DNA of 64,000 nt, taken from NCBI GenBank assembly GCA_030063045.1, contig JAQSEB010000059.1:310001-374000 (forward strand). Reading direction: 5' to 3'. This stretch comes from Pratylenchus scribneri (taxonomy: Eukaryota; Nematoda; Chromadorea; Rhabditida; Pratylenchidae). The position numbers were made by a program, and so were the translations under genes. A model generated the notes under the pieces. That model did no database searches, was not told the origin of the DNA, and was given only the letters and a program-made list of their open reading frames with translations. Below, one piece after another: positions 46,259 to 62,600 of this stretch (position 1 is the stretch's first letter; every line of letters begins with the position of its first letter).

Positions 46259-46984
46259 ACACATTTTCTTGTCAATTTTACACACTAATATTTAATTGTA
46301 TTTTTTTTAAAATTAGTCAGCAACAATTTTTATAAAATCAACATTTATATTTGGATACTAATATAAAAAATCTCCATATTTGATTTCGGTTTTTGTCTCT
46401 TATTATTTTGAAGATGGTGGTGAATTTGGGGAGGGGAAAACTGGCGAAGGAATGGCGGAAAAGGTCCGAGGGTTCGATCCGATAAAGTCAAAAAAATTTT
46501 TATATAGATAAACAGATTGGGAAAACGTTTTTAATTTTGGAGAATACCGTAAAACTTCTATTTGAAGCCCACGCTCTATTTGAAGCCCACCCTAGAGAGG
46601 CTCTGAAATTTATAAGCCCATGGGCTTCTAATAGAAATTTTACGGTATGTGAAGCGGTTTTGATCAATTGATTTTAACCGTTTTGGTTTGCCCAATTGAG
46701 TTTTACCGGTTTAACTCTTTTGGTATAAACTACGGAGAATATGAATAAAACTATTTCATCTAGTTCTAATTTAGATTTATTAAAATTGTTTTTCGTTCGA
46801 TTTAAATATTTTTTTTTATTAAATAAAAATCAACAACAAATTTGATTTTATAACATCAACATATGTGGGATGTTCCATCAAATATAATAATATAGAGAGA
46901 GAACAGAAAAAGTCAACAATATTTTTTATATATGAAGATCTTCTTTCTTTCGGTTGTCCTCTTCTTCCCTTCATTTCTTTTCTT
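46259..46984. other. Convergent spacer between F-box gene and DDX5/17 gene
   Basis: Contains the 3' UTRs, a hairpin element at 46543-46648 and AT-rich sequence. No gene seen. Confidence 0.5.
46543..46648. mobile_element. Hairpin element with taccgtaaaa termini
   Basis: taccgtaaaacttctatttg at the left and aatagaaattttacggta at the right are near-perfect inverted repeats. The middle has gaagccc repeats. Related to 34178-34275. Confidence 0.7.
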
Positions 46985-49879
<2,895 letters not shown>

Positions 49880-50750
49880 TTTGAATTCATTGTTGTGATT
49901 TTTTCTGTGGTAACCATTCATGTTGATGATTTCCTTCTTAATCGCAATAATTATACCCTGGAATTGGAAAATACTTTATTGTCATTTAAAAGTCAGTTTC
50001 GAAATTGGTATGGATATCATCAGATATCACGCAGATTAAAATTAATCAATAGTTAGTTTGTGTTGGAAGGAACTTATTTGCAAATAAATTATTAACCCCA
50101 GGAATAAAAATTATAGGTAAAAGCTACAAATACAAATAACATCTAGTACGATCTACTATTTCATTCAACTAAAGTTCTTCTACAATTTTTTAGATTGGAA
50201 TAAGAAGTCTGAATAATAGGATTGAGATTTTTCATTTTAGAATTATGTTAAAATATGTGGATGTGAATTATTTATTAGGGTGTGTGAGATGGTTGATGGA
50301 TGTGTGTTACAAGTGGTTTTTCATGCGATAAATTATTGATTGATTTGCAATTACTTTTCTAGTCAAAAATTGGAGGTTGCTTGTTTCGCTTCGCTTCGGT
50401 TTTGATTGCGAAAAAAAATAAAAATTGATAGAAAAGAAAACAGAAAAAAAAATTTGTTGAAATTGAAATTGAAAATGAAAATTTTAAATCATATATGATT
50501 AATTAGATTATATTATAAAATTAAAATGTACTTATTTCGAAATTTTTAAATAAATCAAAATCAATCAATAAAATCAATCAATAAATGTCAAATCAAGTTA
50601 ATTGTTGATCTGCTGATCAAGAAAAGAAAGACCCGCGGACCCAAAACAATTGTGGTTTTAAACCGTGAATTTATCTAAGTTATTTAGTAAATTTGTCAAA
50701 CTTTTTCAGATTTTTATGCTTAATTGATAATTAATTAGAACGCAGCAAAA
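49880..50750. promoter_or_regulatory. Divergent intergenic region, DDX5/17 and COP1
   Basis: 870 bp between divergent starts. AT-rich with a small GC-richer piece (gcttgtttcgcttcgcttcg near 50385) comparable to the patch before ZC3H15. No gene seen. Confidence 0.4.
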
Positions 50751-53700
50751 ATGAACAGTTCTAACCAACAAAATCTTGGTAGAAAGCGGCCACATACATT
50801 GATAAGTGCTGCTGAACAGCAGGGAAATCCATTGAATTGGTTTAAATTTGAATATTTTGGTTTATTTATCATTTAATTTAAGCAAAATTTGTCTCCAAAT
50901 ATTCACCGAGCCTTACATTACAATTTGTGGCCACACTTTCTGCCAAACTTGCATCATCCGAAGCCTCCAACACAATCCACAATGCCCAGTTTGTGACACA
51001 ACGCTGGATTTGAAGCGGCAAAAAACAATTTGTCCCAATCACACGGTGGCCACATTGATTGAACAAAACAAATGTGCTGGATTACAATCATCAAACCGTC
51101 AAGAAACGAATAACAACATTGATGCGGCCGATGCGAGGATTTTACAACTGATTCGTGCACAAACTCTCTCGCTGGAATCTGTTAAACGCATCACAGATGA
51201 ACTGAAAAAACGTCAATTGGAATTGGAGCTGAACGACCAACAAATCAGGTTTTTTCGGGATTGAATTAGGCCAACATTATCGCATTTCGCATTTATCATT
51301 AGGTTTTCTAATCGTATAGAAGTATTTCGTCTAGAAATGCTCAATAGAATAAACAGCAAAGTCCGAAAAAAATTTTTCTAATAAGTAAGGGAATTCGAAA
51401 CGGAGACCTCTAAAAATATAAGTGAAAACCAAGTACTAAAAAAATTTTACATGAGCTGTGAATTGAATCAGAGACTTCTAAAAATTTTATAGTCCAAAAA
51501 AGACTTCCACTTGAGCGGATTTGAACCTGAGATTTGCGGTCTCTTTTGGGCCGAAAATTTGAAAATTTTTGATAAAATCAATAACCCTAGACAGGGCATA
51601 TTTAAATTACATTAATAAAGATTTTTAAAGGAATGTCCTGCTTCATGAATTTCTGGATCGAATAATTGAGAAACGTGAGAGTGCAGCTAAAAATATTCAA
51701 ATTGAGTTGGATTTGCTGAAACAGGATAAACAACGAGTTTTGGTAAAATAATTATACAAAAATAAATAAATTAATTTCAACAAATCATTAAGAACACATT
51801 GACTGGTCAGCTGAGTCCCAGTTCCATTCAACGCTTGGTTCCCGATGCCCCAAACCAATCCTCGCTGCCAATTTCCTCTCCACAAAATGCATCGATGTTG
51901 GAACCTGGAGAAGGTGGCAGCGGTGCAATTTCAACCACAACAACCCGGGCCAATTCGCCAGCACAATTGAGCCCAGCGCTGGCCGAACAATTGGGCAAAT
52001 ACAGACGACGATTGAACAGGCACATGAACAGCCTGGAATGTGCCTATTTTGGTGGCGGTTCAAGCAGCAGAAATGTGCTCAACAATGGCCGAGGTTTATT
52101 ATTTTTTTGTTTTATTTTAATTTTAATACAAATTAAATTAGGCTAGACTATTACTCCCGACTCCCTGGTTAAATGTATATATAAATTACCAAAAAATTAT
52201 TTGAAAATTTTCGACCTGAAGAAGTTAGACCTTAACTTTTCAATTATTTATATCATGAGTTCGAATACGCTCAAAGGAAATTATTTTTTTTGAATTTGAT
52301 TTTTACAATTTTATACCAAAAAATTTTTGAAAATTTTCGACCCAAAAGAAGAGGGACCATAAACTTTTCTAAAATTTAAGTCTCAGGTTCGAATCCCCTC
52401 ACATCAGAGGAAAATTTTTTTTCGGACTTGATTCCTTCTTTTGTTCAATTTTATACTCAAATATTATCTTAATAAGCCATCTTTTCCTCCAGAAACAGAA
52501 CCATTGGTTGGCAGCAATGTGGTCATGAACAGCAAAGTGGAATTGGATGAATTCTCGGAAATGCTCCGCCGAATGTATCAATATGGGGACATGAAAGTGT
52601 TGGCCACCCTCAACTACAATTTTGAATCCACCAATGCCCTCTCCATTGTTTCCAGCATTGAATTTGACAAAGATGGGGAATTTTTCGTCATAGCCGGTGT
52701 GACCAAGGTAATCCAAACGATTATTTTTCGACTTAAAAATGAAATAAACTCAACAGAAAATCAAATTGTACAACTATGAATCGGTGGTAAATTTTGAGGG
52801 GGACATGTACTATCCGGAGGAACAATTGATTTGCAATTCAAAAATCAGGTTTTAATTAATTTAATGGAAATAATTAATGGGCGAATAAATGGAGAGTAAT
52901 TGGTCTAACCTTCCAAAAACATAATTAAAAGGCCAATTTTTGCAAATCGACATTTTGGTCGATTGGCGAAGAGGCTGGTATGGGTAGGGTAGACAGGAGT
53001 CGATGGTTCGAATCCCACTAGCTCCAAATAATTTATTTGATCTAAAAATATTATTTTAATCCTTTTTTGGCATTTTTCTCATAAAATTTACTAAAAATTA
53101 TTTTTAAAAGTTATATTAAAAAGTCAAAAAAATTTACGCCCCCATAAAAATAATGTTTTTTTTTTCTAAATTTATTTTCTCATTCTTCAGCAATGTTTCA
53201 TGGAATCCGTATAATAAAAATATTTTGGCCAGCAGCGATTACGAAGGGACAGTTCAGGTTTTTTCAACTGAAAAATTCATCCATTTATTTGGAATATTTT
53301 TCAGATTTGGGACACAAAAGTTGGCCAGAGCACTCGAACATACAAAGAGCACGAAAAGCGGTGTTGGACAGTGCAATTCAACAATGTTGACCCGCATTTG
53401 ATGGCCAGTGGCAGCGATGATGGAAAAGTGAAGCTGTGGACCTTGAATGCGCCTCAATCGGTGTGCACAATTGATGCAAAAGTGAATGTGAGTGATCTCA
53501 GATTATTTCTAATTAATTTATTTGATTTATTTTTAAAGGTTTGTTGTGTTTATTTTTCACCGAAATATCGTGATCAGGTTATTTTAAAATGAGTTGAAAT
53601 TATTTTAATTACTTTATTCCATTTTAGCTGGTGTTTGGCTCTTCAGGTCAAATTTTATAATAATTAACTTAAAATCCGGATAATTAAGACTAAATATGAT

Positions 53701-56357
53701 ATATGTTCATTAGTTAATTTACAAAAATAGCCTCATTTATATTAACGTTTTATTAGTCAATTTTCCTCATTTTAGATTAGGCAATTAATGAATTAATTAA
53801 TTAATTAGTGTGACCTTAGCCCATTTATTACCATATTTCTTTTTATTAAAAATTCAGTATCTAGAAATATATAGCAGATTGTATAAAAATGTTTTGACAA
53901 AAAAAATAATTTTACTAAACGGGTTCGAATTCTTGGCATAAATTTTGCACAAATGATGAAGCCCCCTTTGGGTCATAATTTTTTGTTAAAATCTAATTAA
54001 TTAATAAAACACCAATTCACCTCTCCCAATTTTTTTTTTATAGATCATTGTGTTCATCTTTACGACATTCGAAAGCCAAACAAAGCTCTGAACATATTCC
54101 GTGGTCATCGAAAAGCCGTCTCCTATGTGAAATATTGCAATGCAAATGAAGTGGTTTCAGCGTGAGTTTTAAATCTAATTTTACTTTTAAATAATTTTAA
54201 TTTTTAGCTCTACTGACTCAAATTTAAGAGTTTGGGACGTGAACAGTGGAAAATGTTTGCAAACTATGAAAGGACATCAAAATGAAAAGAATTTTGTTGG
54301 AATGGCCACAGATGGGACTCATGTTGTTTGCGGTGGGTTTTTTTGATGTTTTGCATTCTAATTAAAATCATCAGTATTTTAATCAGTAGTCACTTTTTTT
54401 TATTGAATTCTTGCCCATTTTTTTAGACCTACTAACAAATAGCAAATACCAATTTAGGCACGAGTTGTAAATTTCCTCAAATTAATAATTGTAACTTGTT
54501 TTAAGTTCAACTTTTTTGTTTTTCATTTAATTTACCTGTTCTGATATGCGATTGTAATTGTAATTCTGATTTGCGATTGTAATTGTAATTCTGATTTGCG
54601 ATTGTAATTGTAATTCTGATTTGCGATTGTAATTGTAATTCTGATTTGCGATTGTAATTGTAAAATTCTGATTTGCGATTGTAATTGTAATTCTGATTTG
54701 CGATTGTAATTGTAATTCTGATTTGCGATTGTAATTGTAAAATTCTGATTTGCGATTGTAATTGTAATTCTGATTTGCGATTGTAATTGTAATTTCTGAT
54801 TTGCGATTGTAATTGTAATTCTGATTTGCGATTGTAATTGTAATTCTGATTTGCGATTGTAATTGTAATTCTGATTTGCGATTGTAATTGTAATTCTATG
54901 TAATTTCTGATTTGCGATTGTAATTCTGATTTGCGATTGTAATTGTAATTCTGATTTGCGATTGTAATTGTAATTCTGATTTGCGATTGTAATTGTAAAA
55001 TTCTGATTTGCGATTGTAATTGTAATTCTGATTTGCGATTGTAATTGTAATTTCTGATTTGCGATTGTAATTCTGATTTGCGATTGTAATTGTAATTCTG
55101 ATTTGCGATTGTAATTGTAATTCTGATTTGCGATTGTAATTGTAAAATTCTGATTTGCGATTGTAATTGTAATTCTGATTTGCGATTGTAATTGTAATTC
55201 TGATTTGCGATTGTAATTGTAAAATTCTGATTTGCGATTGTAATTGTAATTCTGATTTGCGATTGTAATTGTAATTCTATGTAATTTCTGATTTGCGATT
55301 GTAATTCTGATTTGCGATTGTAATTGTAATTCTGATTTGCGATTGTAATTGTAATTCTGATTTGCGATTGTAATTGTAAAATTCTGATTTGCGATTGTAA
55401 TTGTAATTCTGATTTGCGATTGTAATTGTAATTCTGATTTGCGATTGTAATTGTAAAATTCTGATTTGCGATTGTAATTGTAATTCTGATTTGCGATTGT
55501 AATTGTAATTCTGATTTGCGATTGTAATTGTAAAATTCTGATTTGCGATTGTAATTGTAATTCTGATTTGCGATTGTAATTGTAATTCTGATTTGCGATT
55601 GTAATTGTAAGTCTGATTTGCGATTGTAATTGTAAAATTCTGATTTGCGATTGTAATTGTAAAATTCTGATTTGCGATTGTAATTGTAATTCTGATTTGC
55701 GATTGTAATTGTAAAATTCTGATTTGCGATTGTAATTGTAATTCTAATTTGCGATTGTAATTGTAATTCTGATTTGCGATTGTAATTGTAATTCTGATTT
55801 GCGATTGTAATTGTAATTCTGATTTGCGATTTAATTGTAATTCTAATTTGCGATTGTAATTGTAATTCTGATTTGCGATTGTAATTGTAATTCTGATTTG
55901 CGATTGTAATTGTAATTCTGATTTGCGATTGTAATTGTAATTCTGATTTGCGATTGTAATTGTAAATTCCGCCTATTCTTTGTGATTGTAAATTTCACTT
56001 TTTTCTAAGATTTCCCCACTTTTTAATAAATACAACTTATATTTCTATTAATATTTTTTTTAAATTTTAGGCAGTGAAAACAATCGGCTCTATCTCTACT
56101 ATAAAATGGTGCAGGATCCGTTGCTCTCCTTCGATTGTGACAGTCGTTCAGTGGATGCACTGCCTTCATCTGCACATTCAACAACAATGAATGGAGAAAA
56201 TACTGGCAGCAACACTCCAATCGAATCCGGCGGTCAAACAACAAATGCATCGCCGATTAGCAATGATTTTGTGTCGGCCGTTTGTTGGAAGAAGAATTCC
56301 AACGTGATTTTGGCTGCAAACAGTCAGGGCCAAACATTTGTTCTTCAATTGCAATGA
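50751..56357 (+). CDS. COP1 (RFWD2) E3 ubiquitin ligase homologue
   Basis: Thirteen exons read by hand (50751-50839, 50883-51248, 51631-51742, 51793-52093, 52493-52707, 52757-52848, 53191-53257, 53305-53487, 53539-53577, 53628-53646, 54044-54161, 54208-54332, 56071-56357) total 2013 bases (670 residues). The protein has a RING finger ([20 protein letters not shown], then CQTC and CPVC), a coiled coil, a Ser-rich linker and a C-terminal WD40 propeller. Repeats include [130 protein letters not shown] and [24 protein letters not shown] plus coiled coil plus this propeller is diagnostic of COP1, which marks transcription factors for degradation, often with DET1-DDB1-CUL4. The penultimate propeller loop has an acidic/Ser/Thr-rich insert. 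Exon 10 is only 19 bases, and intron 12 carries a satellite of about 1.4 kb. Confidence 0.93.
51380..51600 (-). repeat. SINE-like repeat fragments in COP1 intron
   Basis: Decayed copies: gaattcgaaacggagacctc (51390), gaatcagagacttct (51466) and ttgagcggatttgaacctga (51511), with shared aaaaaaattttt flanks. Confidence 0.45.
52165..52450 (+). repeat. Two SINE-like repeats in COP1 intron
   Basis: gaccttaacttttcaattat then gagttcgaatacgctc (52256), and accataaacttttc then ctcaggttcgaatcccctc (52382), each preceded by gaaaattttcgaccc(a/t)(a/g)aag-like sequence. Confidence 0.55.
52930..53110 (+). repeat. tRNA-like/SINE-like copy in COP1 intron
   Basis: gaggctggtatgggtaggg resembles an A box region and gatggttcgaatcccactag is a good B box about 35 bases on, followed by an AT-rich tail. 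Confidence 0.5.
54545..55972 (-). repeat. 25/27-bp satellite array 2, inside a COP1 intron
   Basis: More than fifty units of ctgatttgcgattgtaattg plus taatt or taaaatt, the reverse complement of the array at 38785-39475. Higher-order blocks repeat (for example the ctatgtaatttctgattt junctions at about 54895 and 55277). It fills most of the 1.74-kb intron 54333-56070. Confidence 0.95.
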
Positions 56358-56645
56358 TGAAAAAACAACCAAAATTGATGAAGAATTCGATTTATTATAA
56401 TATTTCACAATTTTATTAATTTTTCATTTTGTCCAATTTCCCCGATGAAAAACACAATCTCCTCCACCCTCTTTGCGCTCAATTAATAAAATAAATATTG
56501 GGTAAAGATTTAATTCATTCAAAATAAAATTGGATCAAATTCACAGTTTAAATTAATTTTGGCTTAGGAGGCAAAAGCAAATAGATGATTTAAAAATGAT
56601 TGATGGGCGGATTATGCTGATTTTCGGTTCATTTTCGTCTCTCAT
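56358..56645. other. Convergent spacer between COP1 and Prospero genes
   Basis: 288 bp with both 3' UTRs; aataaaataaatattg (about 56485) is a likely polyadenylation region for COP1. Confidence 0.5.
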
Positions 56646-59600
56646 CTAAGTCGTCCTCTCCAACATTTCCACAAATTCCTGATGTTTGAACCATTCTGGG
56701 ATGGGCTCGTCAAGTTGTTGGATAATTTTGTAAATTGCCTTCTTCCATGATGGCTCCGCATCTTTTTTCTGCTGAAGTGCCGAGAAAAATTCGCGCAACG
56801 TTTCTTGCACGACAAATTGGAGCCTTTCTGGCGGCTAAAATTCATTGAAATTTATGTTTAGGATTGCTTTTTTCCGGACTTACCGGAAAAATGCTATTTT
56901 TGTTGTAATGAATGTTGAGTTGTTTGAATATTTCCGATTCCTGGGTGACAATCACCTGCGCAAATTATACAAAATTATGTTCAAAATGCCTTCCCATTTC
57001 CCTCCAATTACCTCTGATCGATGCCTAATGCCCTCGGCCAATGCTTGTTTGGCATATTTCTCCATTTGCATGTAAAAAAATTCCCTATAAAAATATTTTG
57101 TTAATTGAGTAATGGGAGAATCTGGATGAATTGGTATCATGATTCAATACCCTGGACCATTCTTTTGGCCATAACTCAACAAGGAAGCAACCAATTTTGG
57201 AAGGCGATATGCCATTTGAAAGCCCTAAATGTCCCCTACAAAGAGGCTTAATTAATTTTTTGAAAAATTTAAAATTTCTAAAATTATAGGCTTTTCTTCT
57301 AAAAAATCGAGTATATTACACTCAAAGGCATGCAACTTTTGTACCATTTAATTTCATAAATTTTAAAAAGGCCACTTTTTAGAGGACACCTTAGGGCTTT
57401 CCTACGGCATATCCCCTTCCTAAATCGGCTATCGCCTCGATGAGCTATGATCAAAAATATGGCTTAATTGTTCCCTATCCATGAATAGGAAAATGAATAT
57501 TTTATTGCCACTTCCCCTCATCAATTGTTATGGCCCCTCCAAATATTATTGTCTCCCCTTAAAATGTGCCCTTCCCACCCATGGATGGACCGGTTATTTC
57601 CGCCCATTCCTCCATTATTGCCGCCTCTTCACGAAAATATTCTCCGCGATGATCACCCCTTTTTCTTTCCCCTACTAATCCCCATTCCTCCTTTTCTTCG
57701 TCACATCACAATATTACAAATACAGTAATGGATGGCGATGATCCTTCCCTCCCCTTCTCAATCCCTCGAGGAAACTCACCGAAAATTGGAGAACCATTTG
57801 ATGAGCTGGAAAAGAATAAATAAATTTGTACAAAATTCCCAAGAGAATTAGCAAAAAAAACTCACTTGGGCGGTGTTGTGTTTGTTGAAATGAATGTCCG
57901 GAAAATAGCTTTTCAACAGTGCACTGTTTGGATAGCGCTGATAGAAGAACATCAATTTGGCCTTTCGAAGGTGGACATGCGTCAGTTGGGTCCTTTAGAG
58001 GGAAAAAAGTGAACGATTAATTTGGTATTTGCTTTGCTTGCTGAAAAAAGAAGATTCAGTATGGGATATGGGTTATTCAATAGTTGGCCTATTCTTTTGG
58101 CCATAGCTCAGCAAGGAATCAACCAATTAAGGAAGGCTATATGCCTTTAAAAAGCCCTTGCCCTCTAAAATGTGGCTTTACTAATTTTTGGAAATTTTTA
58201 AAAATTGTCAAATAAGCGGCTTTACCCCAAAACTGGTTTATTCCATTCAAAGACATAAAACTTTATTTAATGTTGAATTTATAATGAATTAAGAAACCAA
58301 TTTGTAGTGGGCACTTTTGGCTTTCTAATGGTATATCGCCTCCCCGAATTGACTAAAGCCTCACTGCGTTATGAGCCAAAAATCGTTGGTGATGGCATTA
58401 ATCGTCCTTAACCACATTTTTCAACAATATTTCCCTTCCTTATCATTTTTAGGACTTAATTTCATAAAATTAAAATTGCCACTTTGTAGAGGAAACTTTG
58501 GGCTTTCTAAAGGCATATAGCCTTCTTATTAGATTGGTTGCTTTCTTGCTGAGCTATTGGGCGAAAAATCACTGGAGCTGCCATTCAAATAGTCCCTTAA
58601 CCTCGGTCTTCAATAAAATTTTGCTTCTTTAACATTTTTAAGAGTCGAATTTTTGAATTTTTATGAAGCCACTTTATAGTGGGCACTTTTGGCTTTCTAA
58701 CGGTATATCGCCTTCCTAGATTGGCCATTGCCTCATTGAGATATAGACCAAAAAACTAAACAGATAATGAATCGTTACCCCTGGTCATTGCCCTGAAATT
58801 TGCCCCCAAAACTCCCAACCCACCTATGTGGCTGAACCATTTCCCCGCCGCCATTCATGTTGGTGCCACTTTCGGTTTCATCGCCCGAAAGATTGCCTCC
58901 CTTTTCCGTATGATGGTTTCGATGGAAAAGCAAAGGTTGTTGTGAACCATTCAATGGGACCATTGTGGGCGGAAATGCCCCGCCTCCTTGGGGTGTTGAC
59001 CGCTCCGAGGTGGAGGAATTGGCATTGGCTGGTTCACGGCAAGGATGAAGGCTGGAACGGGGCCCACGCACGGAATCCGTCACTTTGGACCGTTTCTTTC
59101 GAGGACTTCCACTGAAATTTGGAGGGGGGATGAAAATTATGGATACGCCCTAACTTGTCGCCGTTTATAATAACTCATCAAGGACTTAACCAATTTTGTT
59201 GATTTTAGTATCAAATTAAAGAGCAGACTTTTGGCTATCAAATGATATTAATTTTGTTTAAATTGGTTCAAGATTGATGAAGTTATGGCAAAAAACCATT
59301 TAAAATAATCTTAACTATGGATTAGATAAATAGTCGTTGTTTTTTGGGCATAACTTCATCAATTCTGAACCAATTTAAATAAAATTTATATAATTTGATA
59401 GCCAAAAGTCTGCTCTTTAATTTTATACCAAATTTATCAAAATTGATATAGTCCTTATTGAATTATTTTAATGGCCACAAGTTGGAATGCCCCAGGAAAA
59501 TCGAGGAAAAAATTCAATTGAAAATTTACTCGGATTCACTGTGGCGGCCATTTTCTTGATGTTGTTGAATTTTAGGAGGCTCGAATTGTCGAGAGGGCAC

Positions 59601-62600
59601 AAATCCATTCGGGATGGCCGGAGGGAAAATGCCATTACCCGTTCCATTTGAAGAAGGCGTTGTTGGAATCCCAGGGGTGGCCGTCGGAAAATGTTGCTGG
59701 GCGGCGGCCATTGCAGCCATCAATGGATTTTGGGCAAGAAAAGTGTGAAATGGATTCAGTGGCTGCTGATTATTTGGGGTTGGAAGCCTCGTTGGTGGGA
59801 AAATACGGCCAATCGCCGGAGGAGGAAATGCCGAAGGCGGTGGCGGCGCCCGAGGCGATGCTGCCAGTGCCTGCGAGAATTGGCCCAGCTGTTCGGCAGC
59901 CCATTGATGATGGCGGGCGGCAAGGGAAAGGGCGGCCAACAATCGTCCGGCATGCACTTGAGCCTCCGTGGCTGCGGACAAATCGCCAAATAATTGTGAA
60001 CGATTTGGATCCTGTAGTGGAAAGGGAATATTTAGAATTTGAGTTGTTTCTTCTGGTCATAGTACAACAAGGAAGCAACCAATTCGAGAAGGCTATATGC
60101 CTTTTGAAAGCTCTAAAAGTCTTCTAAAAAGTGGCTTAAATATTTTTGGGGAAACTTAAATTAATTTGAAAAATAAGCGGCTTTTCCTTCATTCAATCAG
60201 AAAAGTTGCCTTTTTTGCATTTAATTGGTTTTAACTTTTTAAATCCTAGATTTCATAAAATTAAAATTAGCCACTTTTTAGAGGACACTTTTGACTTTCT
60301 AATGCGATATCGCCTTCCCAAATTGGTTCCCATCTCGCTTATCTATGGGCCAAAAACCAATGAAGGCGCTCATCAATGAGGGCGGTCCCTCCTCATACAA
60401 TCCAAATTCAAAAACCCACTTTATTACCCTTTATTTTAATTCGTAAAATTAAAATTGGCCACTTTTTAGAGTGCACTTTCGCTTTAAATTGGTATATTTC
60501 TTTCAAAATTTGGTTATATATGGGCCAAAAACCAATGCAGGCGAGAGGCGCGCTAATCAATAGGGAGGGGGCGGTCCTTCCCATCCCACCCAATCAAAAA
60601 CCCTTTTGTCCTAAAATTAAAATCAAGCCGCATTAGGGGACACTTTAGGCTCTAAAATGGTCTATCACCTTCTCAAATTGGTTATCACCTCGCAGAGCTA
60701 ATGCTCCAAACAAAAACCAATGCAGGCGGGCTCATCAATGGGGGTGGGCGGTCCCTCTTTTCTTTCCACCCAAAATCCAAAAACCCACTTTATCCATTAT
60801 GCCACCGCCACCGAATATGCCAGCCGACATTTCCTCCTTCAATGTTTGCGTCAATCGGTGCAATTGTCGTTGCATTGCCAACATTTGACCTTGTTGCATT
60901 TGTGCTTGACTGCAATTTTGTTGCGGTCCTTGTTGCATTAATTGGGCATATAATCGGCGTTGTTGTTGTTGTTGCATTTGCTCATCATTGTTGATCATCA
61001 ACTCCAATGATTGTTGTTGGCCAAAACCACCAAATGCCGGAAATATATGGGGCGGAAATTGGAGGCCAAATTGTTGATTATTGGCTAAATGTGCGGAGGT
61101 TTGGCCATTTCGGTTGGTGCCATTTTTGTCCTCCGAGCCTTCATCCATTTGCTCTTCATTTTGGCTACTTTCCTCTTCCTCTTCTCCTTCCTTGGGTTCA
61201 TCCTTCAGTAATTTTGCCTCATCATTCTTTCCAATTATTTTGCATTCTTCGCCTCCATCGACGCCGCCGCTAATTCTCGTCGGATTCCCATTCTTCCGGC
61301 GCGATGAAGAGGATGAAGAGGAGGAGGATGAGCCTCCAGCCGCAGGTTGTTGGGGCGTTTCCACCAATTTTTGGCCGCCATTCTGTTGAATCAAAATATT
61401 TTTGTACATTTTTCCCCGCCCCCAATTGGGTACGTTTCAGTGCCGCCATTAAAGTACCTGCTGGCCATACTTTTGGCCATAGCTCATTTGGTAATAACTA
61501 ATTTAGGAAGGCAAAATATCATTCGAAAGCCTATAGTAACCACTACAAAATGGCCATATTTAATTTTATGTAAATTTAATTTTTAAAATAAGTTTTATGT
61601 CTTTGAATGTGATAAACCCGGATTTTGGGAATGGGGAAAAGCTGATTATTTTCACAAAATTAGTTAAGCCATTTTTTAGATGACTTTTAGGGCTTCCAAA
61701 AAGCATATCGCCTTCTAAAACGATTGCTTCCTTGTTCAGATATGGGCAAAGGTCAAAGAATGGCCTTTGGTACTGACGAATAATTCCGTCTGTTTGTTTT
61801 TCGCTTAGAATAATTCCGCCTGTTTTGTGTTTTCGCTTAGAATAATTCCGCCTGTTTTGTGTTTTCACTTAGAATAATTCAGCCTGTTTTGTGTTTTCAC
61901 TTAGAATAATTCCGCCTGTTTTGTGTTTTCGCTTAGAATAATTCCGCCGGTTTTGTGTTTTCGCTTAGAATAATTCCGCCTGTTTTGTGTTTTCGCTTAG
62001 AATAATTCCGCCTGTTTTGTGTTTTCACTTAGAATAATTCCGCCTGTTTTGTGTTTTAGCTTAGAATAATTCCGCCTGTTTTGTGTTTTCGCTTAGAATA
62101 ATTCCGCCTGTTTTGTGTTTTAGCTTAGAATAATTCCGCCTGTTTGTGTTTTCGCTTAGAATAATTCCGCCTGTTTTGTGTTTTCGCTCAAAATAATTCC
62201 GCCTGTTTGTGTTTTCTCTTAGAATAATTCCGTCTGTTTTGTGTTTTCTCTTAGAATAATTCCGCCTGTTTGTGTTTTCTCTTAGAATAATTCCGCCTGT
62301 TTGTGTTTTCGACTTAGAATAATTCCGCCTGCTTTGTGTTTTCGCTTAGAATAATTCCGCCTGTTTTGTGTTTTCGCTTAGAATAATTCCGCCTGTTTTG
62401 TGTTTTCGCTTAGAATAATTCCGCCTGTTTTGTGTTTTAGCTTAGAATAATTCCGCCTGTTTTGTGTTTTCGCTTAGAATAATTCCGCCTGTTTTGTGTT
62501 TCCGCTTAGAATAATTCCGCCTGTTTTGTGTTTTCGCTTAGAATAATTCCGCCTGTTTGTGTTTTAGCTTATAATAATTCCGCCTGTTTTGTGTTTTCGC

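Noticed and set aside
59648..60127. 159-residue + strand open frame
   Set aside because: It is the opposite strand of Prospero exon 3, whose minus-strand reading fits the exon structure.
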